Positions 33,964 through 46,261 of a DNA stretch of 64,000 nt are shown in pieces (the stretch's first letter is position 1; each line of letters opens with the position of its first letter). A model generated the notes under the pieces. That model was not told where the DNA came from, did no database searches, and was given only the letters and a program-made list of their open reading frames with translations. The DNA is from Undaria pinnatifida (lineage: Eukaryota; Sar; Phaeophyceae; Laminariales; Alariaceae): NCBI GenBank assembly GCA_012845835.1, contig JABAKD010000004.1, forward strand, positions 5,995,765 to 6,059,764, read 5' to 3'. A program made the position numbers and the translations under genes.

Positions 33964-36900
33964 ATGTCCGATGACGAGACCGCGCTAGTCATGGCCGCGG
34001 CAGGCGCCACCCTGGCACACCTGCAGGTCATGAGGGTAGCCTACTCCCTCCTCTTCGACGACGACCTAGACTTTGATGCTGACCGAGGCGCCGTCGCAGC
34101 AGGGAGAAAGCGCGCCGGGCCACTCTCGTCGTGGCGAGAAGAAGAGTTGCTACTAGAAGGCAACGACTTTGCAGAAGAAGAAGACCCACGCCCAGTCAAA
34201 CACACCCGCACATCTTACCCACGACCCGCCTACAGTGCCTCGGCGTGGGGGGTTATGCTGGAGAGCATGAGAGTTCTTCACACTTCGGGCGAGCTTCGCC
34301 CTGGTTGCGCCCAGGCCGTGGAGTTCAGGAGGCGTTTTCGAGTCCCGTATGAGTTCTTCTTGTGGCTGGTCGAGGCGGTCAAGCCGTGGTTCTCCAATGT
34401 TACCCAAGACGTGGCACGGCGGGAGTGCGTCCCTGTAACGCTGAAGGTGACAAGTATGCCGTATGTTCGGGTCCTAAAAAGGAGTCGCAATTGCTCGTGA
34501 CAGTGTTACAGACACCCAAGCACTTGGATCAGGCGAAGTTGATGTTGCGCGCTCAACCTTTTTTGAAAATTAAAATGTGCAAAAACAACTACTACTGAAA
34601 AACACTATAATAAGGCCATTTCTTATGCAGTCGGATTCCGCCAGTCGAAAACGGCCCTTTCTGACTGGACTTTTTTTCGACTGGAATCTTCTGGTCCTTC
34701 TTCTTATCGTCAGATCTACTATTATGGAAAAATTTTGAGCGATTATTTCTGGCGATTATTTTTGTACTTTTGAGGCTCCAGAAATAACTGCATCAGAAAT
34801 AAGGGGCGTCCATTATGGCTTCTGATTTTTGGAAAGTGGTTTTATTTTGAATTGGTAGGTCTTGTTTTGCCGTTTGCCTTTATTTTTGAAATCTGGCACG
34901 TACACTGTCGCCGGCGACGTTAGGTCACCACCGCCTCTGCTGCTGTCTCTTCTGCTGCGCTGCTGCTGTGGTGCTGGTGTGATGTGCCTGTGGTGGTTTC
35001 GATGGTGGTGGTGGTGCTGCTGTCGCGTTTGTGTGAGGATAAAGCTCTGTCTCGCACACAACAAGCGCTGCTGTCGTAGGTGTGTTTGTGATTATTTCGT
35101 TGTGGGTGATGGGTGACGTGTACAGCAGTCGGCGACGTTGGGTCACCACCGCCTCTGCTGCTGTCTTTTCTGCTGTGCTGCTGTTGTGGTGCTCGTGTGG
35201 TGTGCCTGTGGTGGTTTCGATGGTAGTGGTGTGCTGCTGCTGTCGCGTTTGTGTGAGGACGAAGCTCTGTCTCGCACACAACAAGCGCAAGCATGCTGTC
35301 GTAGGTGTGTCTGTGATTCTTTGTTGTGGGTGATGCGTGACGTGTACAGCAGACAAGTATCATACCAGGTACAGTATAAGCAGTGGTGACATGTGATACT
35401 TGGTACGAGGTAGTATCCAAAAGTCAAATAATCCCAGTTCTGAGAGTTTGGAAGAGCTGGTATTTCTGGCCTCAATTATTTCTGAACCCAGAAATAACGA
35501 TGAATTCTGCAGGGCTTTTCACGGGTCGGGTCAAATCTCGCGGGTCGGGTCGGGTCGGGTCGGGTCAGCTGACCCGACCCGACCCGCGAGATTTTCGAGA
35601 CGTCTTGACCCGACCCGACCCGACCCGCGAGATTTTCGAGACGTCTTGACCCGACCCGACCCGACCCGCGAGATTTTCGAGATGTCTTGACCCGACCCGA
35701 CCCGACCCGCGAGATTTTGAAATCGTCCTGACCCGACCCGACCTGACCCGCGACAATCCGGGTGACCCGCGAGATTCGGGTCGTCTGGCGGGTCACGTGA
35801 ACTTGACCCGTGACATTTCTCACGGGTCAAAGTCAAAAAGTCACGGGTCAAAGCATGTATACCTCGGTCGGTTGGTTGGTCCTTGGCCCCTCGTACTTTT
35901 CCCAGTATGTCGTGTTCTCTGCGTTTTTTATCGGCATTGTTTGCAGCTGATATTATGTGATGTGGTGTGCGCGCGAGGAATAGGAAAGAAACCGCAACCC
36001 ACATGCATGGACATGCCCGTACCGTTAGACCACCGGGTCGACCCGACGAGCGACCCGACGAGAGAGCTAGATATAATTTGCAAGTGCAATCTCCGGCCCC
36101 GGCAAGCAGCCTAGCTAAGCCGCCTCCGGCAGCAAGCCCACAACTGGGGCGGTGGATCTGTCAGCAGGGGGTGCGATCCGCGAGGATGCGTTGTCTGCTG
36201 CTGCTGGTGCTTGCTGCTGCTGCTGCTGCTGCTTGCTGCCGCTGCTGCTTCGACAACGGCTGCTCTTCTTGCTTTTTTACGTTCGGTCACATTTCGTACT
36301 GGTATGATAATTCTCGAGCTAGCTACTACTACTACTACTACACTGCTGTATCTATCTTGTATCTGTGCAGTTTCCAGCCCCGGCAAGCAGCCTAGCTGAG
36401 CCGCCTCCGGCAGCAAGCCCACAACTGGGGCGGTGGGTCTGTCAGCAGGGGCTGCGATCCGCGAGAATCCGGGGTCTGCTGCTGGTACTTGCTGCTGCCA
36501 GTGCTGCTGCTGCTGCTGCTGCTTCGACGACGACTGCCCTTCCTTGCCTTTTTACGTTTGGTCATTTTTCATACTGGTATGACCGTAATATTACTGCTGT
36601 TGTTACGGCTTCAGTAGGTACGGGATTCGCGTCACATTGCTGTATGCCTTGTTACGAGTAGCTAGGGGTACTGCCTGGTGATTGTTCTGCACGCTGTGAT
36701 GACATATGATCGGAGCATCGGCACGAGGGAAGCAGGAAGCCGAAATGTTTGTATTTTATTGGCGGACCCGCGGGCCCGACCCGCGGGGCGCCTACACGGC
36801 ATCAACGTGGCTCTCACCTGTAAGTTTGAAAAAGGCGGATCCGCCGGCTAGATCCGCGGGTTGGACCCGCGGGTCAGCCCAAAACAACTCACGGGTCATT

Positions 36901-39900
36901 ATGGCTTGACCCGTGAAGTGACCCGTATCTCGCGGGTCGTGACCCGACCCGACCCGCGAGATTTTGAAAACCTCTTGACCCGACCCGACCCGACCCGCGA
37001 GATTTTGAAGCATTTTGACCCGACCCGACCCGACCCGCGAGATTTTGAAAACCTCTTGACCCGACCCGACCCGACCCGTGAGATTTTAAAACGTGATGAC
37101 CCGACCCGACCCGACCCGCGAGATTTTGAAACCCCCTTGACCCGACCCGCGGGTCGGGTCATGACCCGTGAAAAGCCCTGGAATTCTGTTCCCGTAGTGG
37201 ATGGTTTTTAATTTCGGCGTCGGAGATCCCGGTTAAAGAGAGAAATAATCGATGAAAATATTTGCCATGATAGTAGGTCTCAGTCGAGTTGATTTTTTAG
37301 TTTTTGTGCTCTTCCTAGAGGCGGTTGGTGTGAGGGAGTACTGCTGTACAGCAGGCGAAATCGGTTGGCAGCTCTGTGCTTCGCGCTGTCTCCGCGAGCA
37401 ACGGCTCGACGAACCTTCGTCCCAGCGAGTTGGTCCTTTGGGCTTAGCCGAAAGCCGCCAAAGCTACGTTCGTGGAGTTGCACTCGGCCGAGAGCCGCCA
37501 AAGCTACAGCAGGCGCAGCCGTTGTTGGCAGAATGGGATCGAGACCGCGCGCTGCTGCCGTCGTGTGATACACGCTGCTGGCGAGCGGAACTAGGAATGC
37601 GCCACGCTGACTTGCTGCGAAAAGCAACAGCAGAGATAGCCAAGCCAGCGTCAGCGCCTTGTATGATACTGCAGTGTGGTACCTGGTATGGGTGTGTGGC
37701 CGTGTGGATGTGTGTTTGGTGGTGGGATGGGTGATGCGATCGGTTAAAAAAACACGTGTAAAACTTTTTCGACTGAGTTTTTCGACTGGAGATCCAGTCG
37801 AAAAACTCGACTTTTTCGACTGGATCCGCCAGTCGGAATTCTCAGTCGAAAATCTCAGTCGAAAAAAGTTGAGTCGAAAAAGTGTAAGAAAGCCCTATTT
37901 GGGCTTCAGTCGAAAAAGGCCTTTTTCGACTGACAAATCCGACTGCATAAGAAATGGCCTAACTGGTCGTATAATAATTCCATATATTCGAGCATCGCTG
38001 GTATCGTATGATTCGCACGTGCAGGAGCGGCTCCTCCGTACACCCGTGCAGATCGAGCGCCCCGTATCATACTGGTTAATAAGCCGATCGTTGTAATTAT
38101 ATTAGTACAGCAACGGCAGCTGGGCGCAGCAGATGGTATGCTCGACCAAGCTTCGCTAATACTCCGGGCAGGTACCACAACGTACGTGCAGCATCAGCAG
38201 CAGCTTCAGCAGCATCAGCAGCAGCTTCAGCAGCATCAGCAGCAACAGCGGCGGCGATCGTTCAAGTAGTGCAACAGCAGGCGCAGAGTATCTACAGCAG
38301 CAGTCAGTACCCGGAGAGATTTCGTGCCCGCGGTTTTTTGTTTTCTAGTACCTAGCTAGTGCGCGTCTATACAGCGCACGCTGTTCTATGAACCATCGGT
38401 CGCTCGGGTACAATTTCGGGTGTGCAGTAGCAGCATCAGCAAGGCAGCGGATGCAGACCATACTGCTGTACAGCAGTACACCTAATAAGAAACAGGGTAA
38501 TAAAAAAAACAGGCTGATCTTTTAACAGCATAGAATAGTCCGCGAGCCGTTATACTGGAGTTAGATTGGAACGCACCCTCTCCTAGATAAGAAATCCAGC
38601 CCGGGTCCGCGTTTGTGTTCGTTGTGAGGTGTCCTGTACTGTGTGTAGCGTACAGCAGTACAGGACACCTACGATATCATCACAAGAAACAGGAACGTTG
38701 GCCCTCGCTGGATTTCATGTGTCATCCACGCTAATTATAATTCTTAGTGCTCGTTTTCTTGGTACGTGTTACGTGTCCAGCGCTGCTGTCTCTGTGGCGT
38801 CATCCACGCTAATTTCTATTCTTAGTGCTCGTTTTCTTGGTACGTGTCCAGCGCTGCTGTCTCTGTAGCGCTTGTATTCGGTGGCCCGGTTCTCGTGTGG
38901 AACGTCAGCATCATTGCACCAGGTACCTGGTTAAATATTTACTCAAAGGGTACGAATGCTGTTTTTGTGGCCATAATGCATTTTATTTAACCATAGGCGC
39001 GCGGCTTTTCGTCGGTTTTTGTCTTTTTTTGCGTCGTTTCGTCGGTACGTGTCGCAGTTTTTTACTTGATTAAAGTATACCAGGCACAAACAATCACCTG
39101 AATTGCCTACACAGAAGAGAGCGGGCGGTGTCAGAACCTTCTTGTCGGTACATGTCGCCGTTTGGGACGAGCTACGACAAGGGCTTGGCGTAAACATCAG
39201 AGTTAGACAGGGTGGTCGCGTCAGCCATCACACAGCAGTGGCAGGTAGATCTTCGAGGCATCAGCTGCAGCTAACAGCTGAGCGTGATATACCTGGTAGT
39301 AATTTTCTGAGGTGTTGATGATATCTGTGTATCGCACACACCTAATATAACGGGTTGATTGTCTACAGCTGCAGTGCTGAACCGTCGATGCGTATTTAGA
39401 CTCAAGACATGCTAGGTTTAGCGTGGGAAGTACCTTGGTGGATGTGCGTCAAGCGGCACGAGTGCCGTCATATATACGACACTTTTTTAATTCACACCAA
39501 GGCCACACAAACACAGCGCGCAACGGGAAGCAATAAAGCAGTAGTAGTCGTAGATGATTGCTGTTATCGGAGACTGAACATGTACAAGTACCACTCGGGC
39601 TGACGATTCAGTTAGCATGGCTCGCACACTGAGCGCACTCATCGCGTTGCACAACCGAGTCGCACTTTGTTTCATGGGTAGGCCACGGGGGGGGGAACCG
39701 ATGCCGCGGGTAAACACCTGGAAAGGCTTATTGCTATTTTCTCTTTACTTCTTTTGTTGTGCGTCGCCATAAAAATAATGCTCCATCTGCGATGTATTCC
39801 CAGTGTCTCGTAGTTTTATGACCGCGACACTTTTACTGTCGTGGAAGAAAAATCCGTGACATTGGTAGGTACAGACCCTCGGTGCCGCTGGGTAGAGACC

Positions 39901-42900
39901 ACGGTTTCAGTTGTAGCAAAAAAAGACAATGGCACAACATGAACAACAGGTACCGTAGTAGGAATAACAATAGCATTAAAAACTGTGAATATTGCCCCTT
40001 CTATACCGCCGCCACCACCGCCGCCACCACCGCCGCAACCCCCATTCATCCATCACTACACCAAAAACATCACCAGCAACAAGATGCAAATCGTGCTCGT
40101 TGACGGTGCGTGCGCGCAGGTCCTGGGGGTTCTGTACGCCCTGGGCAGCTGCGGCAACAGCTTCGCCGACATTGCGCAGAATTCCCTGATGAGCCGCCAA
40201 ACCGCAGAAAAAGCCTTCCACGCCTTCTGCAAGGAGTTTTCGGCCAAACTTTACGACACGTGGGTCCACCTCCCCAAAGGCCACGACCTTGTTGCGGTCG
40301 AGAGAAAATTCCACGAGCGCGGGTTTCCTGGGGCCGTGGGGTCAACGGACTGCACGAACGTGGCGCGGGGGCGCTGCTCTCCCCTAGACGCGAGCGCCCA
40401 TACCGGCACAGAGGGGTTTCCATTGCGGAGGTATGTCGTTACTGTAGACCTCGACGGCCGTATCATGGCCTCCACGAAGGGAGACCCGGGGAGGATTAGC
40501 GTCAAGACTTTGGTAAGACGTTATGTCTCAGCGCTGCGGATTCGGTATGAGAGCCCCTGGTCCACGTTTAAGTTTTCCTTGTGTGGGAAGGACGGTGAAG
40601 ACGTGGAGTATACTGGAGGGTGGCTCGTCGCCAACATGGATTGGGACCGGGTGAGTGGACAAGGCTGCGGTAGGCGCGGGGGGGGGGGGTTCTCAGTTTG
40701 TCCATGGCCGTAGTCGTATGACCATAGACCCTCGCATCCCTACTATGCCGGGACGGAACACGTCGGGTTTTCACCAACCAGGCAGGTATTGCTTGCACCA
40801 AGCGCGAAGCGCCGTGAGGTGTTGGGCGAGTCGCATGGAGGGTGAACTGCACCCTTCCAAGAACCGCTCGTAACACGGACTTCGGCACCTTGTGCCTACT
40901 TTCTTGCTTATTGATGACAGCGCCAATGATTTACTTGTTTTCTGGCGTGGCCACTCCAGAGACAGCAATGGGCGTTACTATGTAACTGCCTCGTGGGTGC
41001 CTTATGATATCCACACTACGTGATACGATCATTCCCCTTGTGCGGAGTGAGGGTTGTCCACCCCGCACAATACGATCAACTCGATAACCATCATGGTGAC
41101 CGCCACCCCCCCAAAAAAAAAAACGGTACCCTGGTTGTCTAGCTCACGAAGTGATTGACATGTTTTATAGCGTCGTTGCCAACCAACGCCAACCCCAATA
41201 TATATAATGTTTTACAGCGTCGGTGCCAACCGAGGCCAATTATTATATATCCTGTTTTCAGAGGGTGTCGTCGAGATTTTTTTTTGGGGCCCAAATTGCT
41301 ATCGGATTTGTTGTGGTTGACGGAGCTCCGTTGTTGGGGAACTTTGCCCCACATCTTCGTGTTCCGCTTGGGTCTTTCTTTGTTGTTCGTTTCAGCCGTT
41401 GGAGTTGTTGTTCCAGCTGAGCGTACATATTTTTCTCCCGGTCAGGCTTTGGGTAAGGTACAGCGCTCCAAAGTTTAACAACCTAAGAATGTTTATTGAG
41501 GAATCCCGTGCACCAGTGTGGTGTCACCGGTGGGAAGGTTGTGGGTGAAGACACGGGCGGCCGTCGGTTCTCCTCTGTACATACAGCAGTTGTGATGCTC
41601 GATGAGCACACGAGGGGAACGTGGACGCCGATCGTGTACGGAGTACTCCAGCAGCGCAGGAAGCCTGTGAGCTCTTCTCTTTCTCTTGGAAGAAGGGACG
41701 AACCCATTTGACGATTACAGCATCTGCCGTACGTAAGAACCCGGTGCTGCTGGGTTTGCGTGGCAGGGGATGATACATCTAGTCTTGGCACTAAGCTGCA
41801 AGGAGCTGTGCGGCACGCTAGCGGCATGGTACAGTACCGGCACTCTGATAAGAAACCGAGACATTGGTTTAAGGCTAGATTTCTTGTTTGGGGAAGACTT
41901 TGTCTTGCACTATGTTCAGTATAACAGCTGTCGAATTTTCTCACGACCAAGTAATTTTTTAGGTTTGGTGTTTTTGAGGGCTCTCTTTTGAGAGGGGGGC
42001 CGGTAGCGTACTGCTGGTACTGCAGATCGCTCACTCGGGACGGTTGGGGAAGCCGCGGCCTTAAAAGTAATGCGAAATATAACCCCCCATAAGCAGTAGG
42101 TTACTATTGGTACCTGGTAGGATATGAAGACAACCTCGGGCAAGCACAAGGCAAGCCGGCATCGTGTTGCGGGAAGAAGCATCAACGAGCAGGTAGGCAC
42201 GCGCTAGCTACAGCCTGGGGATGCGCATTCGAGGCTGCACCCTGTAGAGTAGTATACAATGCAAGACACATACTTGAGTAAGCAATCTTGCACGCCTAGT
42301 AAGAAACAGGAATGCCGACCCAGGCTAGATTTCTTGCTTGGGAATGGTCGCTTTCTATATACACTAACTCCAATGCAACGGCTCCGGGATTTCTTGTTCT
42401 TCTGTAAATCTCAGCCCGCCCTTCTCAGTACCTGTTTTCTTGGTAACTGTTTCAGCCGTTTTTCCTAACGGTAACCATCACCTTGAACCCGCGTACAAAA
42501 ACATTTACAGAAAAATGGTTGACGACAAAACCAGTATTTGTTGTGCGGGTTGCAGCGTCGAGGTGTACATCCTCAGGTTGAATTTCGAGCTTATCGGCAT
42601 GGAGTGTACGAGTTGCGACGCCAAAAGAAATGCCTTTGGAGCCGTACGGTCACAACATTCGGTGTGCATCCCACTCTGGCGTTACTGACCAATTCATGCA
42701 CCCCCCACCCCGCTCCACCCCTTTCTCCCCGGTGCAGCGGAAAGTTCTCATGTGCCCGATAAAATCGCCTTCCACTGTAGACGAGCTCAACTGGAGCGAA
42801 AAGCTGGAGCGCGTACGCGAGGACGCCGAGCGCCCGTTCGCAAAAATCAGGGGGCGTTTCAGACTCCTCAAATCCAAGGTCACGTACAACGACCCAGAGA

Positions 42901-43238
42901 GAGTTGATGGCGCATGGCTCACGTGCTGCATCCTCCACAACATGCTCCTCAAGTTCGATGGTCTCGACGCGCTGGAGAAGGGGATGGACTGGGCCGGCTT
43001 GGACGGTAGTCCTGACGCGGGGACGGACTGGGCTGGCGCGGACGCAACTCCTGAGATAGGCGCCAGTCTTGCCTCTCCGGGGGCGACTCTCAGCGATGAT
43101 GACGAGGAGGACAGCGAGGAGGAGGAGGAAGAGGGGGCGGGTGGGGAAGTGGCCGAGGTTGACCCCGGCTTTGAGAGGTTCAGATCGAAACTTGTCGAGC
43201 ATCTGGTGTACAAGTTGAACCGGGGGGAAATGGTTTGA
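33964..43238 (+). CDS. PIF/Harbinger-type transposase (DDE_Tnp_4), three exons, probably inactive
   Basis: Exons 33964-34446, 40120-40650 and 42738-43238 join in phase 0 (AAG/GTGACA to CAG/GTC; CGG/GTGAGT to CAG/CGG) and give 504 aa without stops. The first junction yields VTLKVLGVLYALGSCGNSF, a typical Harbinger core, followed by FPGAVGSTDCTNVARGRC with the first catalytic Asp. The last exon gives LERVREDAERPFAKIRGRF with the catalytic Glu, then CCILHNMLL and an acidic Glu-rich tail. In the segment that usually reads NDKT (second Asp), this protein reads SVKT in GRISVKTLVRR, so an essential Asp appears replaced by Val. Intron 1 (5.7 kb) holds nested transposons and intron 2 a LINE tail. Terminal repeats of the parent element were not found. 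It is either a recently dead element or a domesticated gene. Confidence 0.8.
34912..35350. repeat. 218 bp tandem duplication
   Basis: Two adjacent copies start at 34912 and 35130 (CGGCGACGTTRGGTCACCAC, CTCTGCTGCTGTC, GTGGTTTCGATGG, CTCTGTCTCGCACACAACAA). They differ by scattered changes and lie in the left part of the Harbinger-like element. Overlapping frames are repeat artefacts. Confidence 0.85.
35510..37180. mobile_element. hAT-like non-autonomous element, 1.67 kb, with 8 bp target duplication
   Basis: Ends are CAGGGCTTTTCACGGGTC at 35510 and its exact inverse complement ending at 37180. Perfect 8 bp flanks GAATTCTG lie at 35502-35509 and 37181-37188. The CAGGG terminus and 8 bp duplication are hAT hallmarks. 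Both ends carry arrays of GACCCGACCCGACCCGCGAG with ATTTTGAAA/ATTTTCGAG linkers (unit about 34-43 bp) in mirrored orientation, so the element can fold back on itself. The middle holds a 280 bp-spaced duplication (36084-36520). No transposase frame is present. Confidence 0.9.
36084..36520. repeat. direct duplication inside the hAT-like element
   Basis: Segments from about 36084 and 36363 share CCCCGGCAAGCAGCCTAGCT, CCGCCTCCGGCAGCAAGCCC and ACAACTGGGGCGGTGG, followed by CTG-rich runs. Spacing is about 280 bp. Confidence 0.8.
38165..38310. repeat. CAG/CAT-rich compound repeat
   Basis: Alternating CAGCAGCATCAGCAGCAGCT units with CAACAGCGGCGG at the end. No exon context is visible, so it is taken as a simple repeat. 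Confidence 0.75.
40700..40883 (+). mobile_element. LINE 3' tail family, copy 3 (in transposase intron 2)
   Basis: TCCATGGCCGTAGTCGTATG, ACCATAGACCCTCGCATCCC, TTGCACCAAGCGCGAAGCGC and GCGAGTCGCATGGAGGGTGA. It starts after a G10 run about 30 bases past the exon 2 donor. It is the best preserved of the four copies. Confidence 0.65.
41270..42730. repeat. intron sequence with short palindromic dispersed repeats
   Basis: Two copies of a roughly 45 bp module with inverted ends: (A)TAAGAAAC at the left, then GGCTAGATTTCTTG(C/T)TTGGG at the right (about 41848-41895 and 42298-42345). Related copies lie at 11104-11150 and 43672-43722, and a looser one at 38683-38730. Nothing coding was recognised here. 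Confidence 0.5.
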
Positions 43239-43239
43239 T

Positions 43240-46200
43240 TGTCTAGGGTGCACCAGGTACGTTTGTAGTAGCCTTGTCAGGCCTTCTCTATAGTAGCATA
43301 GTTTGTGGACGTTTTTGCTGTATAGGTCTAGACTCTTACCAGGGTATGTGTAAAGTGGTATTATAAAGGGTGTACACGATTTTTTGTCTTTTGCCGTTTC
43401 GAGTTGTCCTGTCATTTTTCTTGTGTCTGTTGCTGGACGCGGCTCGTATATGCAAGCTTAATTGTATAAAGGTTATCTAGTCTACAGCAGTCGTTGAAGC
43501 CGTTTTAGTTTTCTCCGTGGTTAAATTCTGGGTATTGACCGTATGTTTTGAAGGATGGAGTCTAAAGGTTATCACGCATACTATCGTCGCCGGTGTTCGT
43601 AGTATTACACCCCAGGACTTGGCGGTCGTACTCGTAGTCAGAGTTACTCGTAAACTAGTACTTGTACCGGGTACAGATAAAAAACGTCGAAAGTCGCCCA
43701 GGGTAGAATTCTTGTTTGAGTAAAGATGTGATCCACATTTACTCTAGTATGAATTGGGCTCTTTCTTCAGAGAGGGCCGGTAGTTTACCAATGTTGCCAA
43801 TGCACCGACTGAGTTGTAGGCCGCCTAGATTAGTCACCATGCTTGTCCCGTCGTTTTTCTTTGGTCGCAATGGACGATAGTGGTGGAGGTGGTATGTTTC
43901 ACGAAGCAGGGCAACAAGGGGAAAGGAGGGTATATGTTTGTGTTTACATTTTGGCTGGTTATTTTTGCTAATCAACAGCAACGCCAAACGTACAGGATAC
44001 GATAAATACCCCACTCCGGAAACCAAACAACTTGTAAGATTTTTAAAATGTAGCATTACATCCTAAACACGGGAGTAAGGGGATTTGGCAAGGCAATGCC
44101 CAATGTACCCGACACGAAAAGCGGAGCGTATGCACGCCAGCAAACCGGATACTCTGCAAGAGATTGTTGCTCTGTTGCACAATGACCCACATATTTTGAT
44201 CGGTATTTAGAATACCATGCGATGATTGCGGAGCGTCCCAGCCCGCAAGGGAGGAAGAAAGAAGGGAACATAGAGAGACTTGATGCGTTTTGACACATCG
44301 GAACCCCAGAAGTTTCACACGCGGCCGATATCAGCAATCAATAGACACCGGCAGCTGAAACTTCGTGAGGGTCAGTAAGGTGATCAATTGAGTGGGTGTT
44401 TGAGTCGCACTGTGACATAGAGCGACGACTCCAAGAATCGAATAATCGGCAAGATTCCTCCACGAATGAACTAAAAGCGGACATGAACCGACATACTACC
44501 TCGTATGAATATCACGCTTTTGAATTATCGGTCTAGAAGAGACCTTTTCGGGCTCGAAGGAATTTGGTTTCGTTCAATAGCCCTCCCTCTTTCTCGAGCA
44601 AGTGAACATATCGTCACTCGTGGGCGTACAAGCCAACCAATTAAACGCTTTTTGCGTTCAACGTTGGGATGTTTTGCTACTCGTACATGAGTCCTTTAGA
44701 GGGCAATATCGGCCGCTGGTATTGAATCTGGTCGGGACAAGGCTGGGGCAGTATGTAGCCACGCTCGAAGGAGGCGCTCGGACGAAATCAGTTTAGTTGC
44801 GGTACGTGCTAACGACCAGGTACTGCCGTGCGCCCTTGCACGAACATAAAGCGCGGACGCCATTGGAACGGGGTCACCGCAACCTTGTACGTGATTCCGC
44901 CGTACTGCTGGATCGTCCCAACATATGCTTGTTTATTTTCTTTCAAGGGAGATGCACTTCAGGATCTGTAGGAAAAATCAACAGCAGAGGGGAATCGACA
45001 TTCGCTTTCCCGAACAAAAAGAAATTGCCCTGAGGAGACGAATCCACGTGCTAAACTCGTACAAAGAACCTCCTGTTATGGGATAGTAAATAGCAGAGAC
45101 TGATGGACAGCAGTATACTGATGTACCTCGTCACAACAACAACAGCAACAGCGAGGTGTACTAACTTGTACGTGCAAGTACATTATCTATGTGGAAACAT
45201 TGCCCGTACGACCACTTAGCCACACAAAAAAAACTTCCATGGAAAAGACCAGCGCCATTCACCGGCCTTGCACTACAATAGTAAATATTGGTTGTACATA
45301 AACGTAAAGACGCTACAGAAGGGACGCTGCAATGTCTCCGAGATTAGCGGGCTGGAGTTTATAGAGACGGCAACCGCACTACACTACTGGCCTAACAAAA
45401 ATCAATCCGCCAGGGCTTGGGCTGATCAAGTTCTCTCCATGAACCAAGTTCGCAGTCTACAGTACTACACGCTGTTTGTTACCCGCAGAAGGTTGCAAAT
45501 AAGCAACGTGCCAGGCCCAACTAGCCTGGTATGCTGTACTTCTGGCCATGATCACGCTCGTAGTCGATCACCGGACCCCGATGCCTATTTTATATTCAGC
45601 GCATACCCGGAGGGGAGTAGGGGCGCAAGTACTCACGCCTCCGTTGAGCGCGGCGGTTTTCACGAATAACCTTATCTCGAAAGTTACTCCCGGTACTGGC
45701 TACTCGCCCGATGTTACAAAAACATGCCAGGCCTCATTCTGATGCCGCATTCGCCATACTACGGCGTTGGTCCCGCGTGTTTAGTTACCGTAAGCAAAAG
45801 CAAAACGCTATGCATAGATCCTGCTACAAAGGACAACGGCGGTACTAAACAAACCAAGCCCCAGATAAAGAACGGGCGATAATATGACGTTGGTTTTCAT
45901 AAACCATGACACGGCGTCGACCCAACCCAAACACTAACCCAGGCGAGACTACGACCCGAGCGAGATACACCGTGCGTTTTTCATACCCTGAAAAAGATGT
46001 GCGGACCACCTCAAAAATGGAAACTGTTTCCACGTTTCATCTGCTATAGTTTAGTAAGTAGAAAACAAGGCAAAGGTTATGGTACGTGCACATTGTGGGA
46101 ATCAAATTACATAACAGCAGTGCGGTTTTCACGCGCACTGTCGGGGAAAAAACAGCTCTCGCAACGTAAACGACAAAAAACACCAAATATTGTACTCCAA

Positions 46201-46260
46201 CGCGCGGGGTGGACTACCGATGAAACGTTGCTCCCTACAACCTGCTGGGGCCGGGCATTA
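43240..46260. other. intergenic region between convergent genes, no gene recognised
   Basis: Frames are short and without motifs; a 133-codon plus-strand frame at 45268-45669 has no recognisable domain. One palindromic repeat copy lies at about 43672-43722. Confidence 0.5.
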
Positions 46261-46261
46261 G

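Larger units (their letters stand above)
34614..37959. mobile_element. non-autonomous Harbinger-like element, 3.35 kb, with TAA duplication
   Basis: A perfect 24 bp terminal inverted repeat begins GGCCATTTCTTATGCAGTCG (34614-34637 and inverted 37936-37959) and continues imperfectly for about 30 more bases rich in CAGTCGAAAA. It is flanked by TAA at 34611-34613 and 37960-37962, the 3 bp TWA duplication typical of PIF/Harbinger. Subterminal repeats of CAGTCGAAAAA crowd 37770-37935. No transposase is inside. It lies in intron 1 of the transposase gene and contains the hAT-like element 35510-37180. Confidence 0.85.

Noticed and set aside
34920-35420. Overlapping minus-strand frames of 110-166 codons with repeated His/Thr segments
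   Set aside because: They read the 218 bp tandem duplication in several frames; no conserved frame between copies.
39985-40119. Polyproline N-terminus as the start of the second transposase exon
   Set aside because: Splicing at CAG/GTC 40120 in phase 0 restores the family core VTLKVLGVLYALG, so the upstream part is intron.
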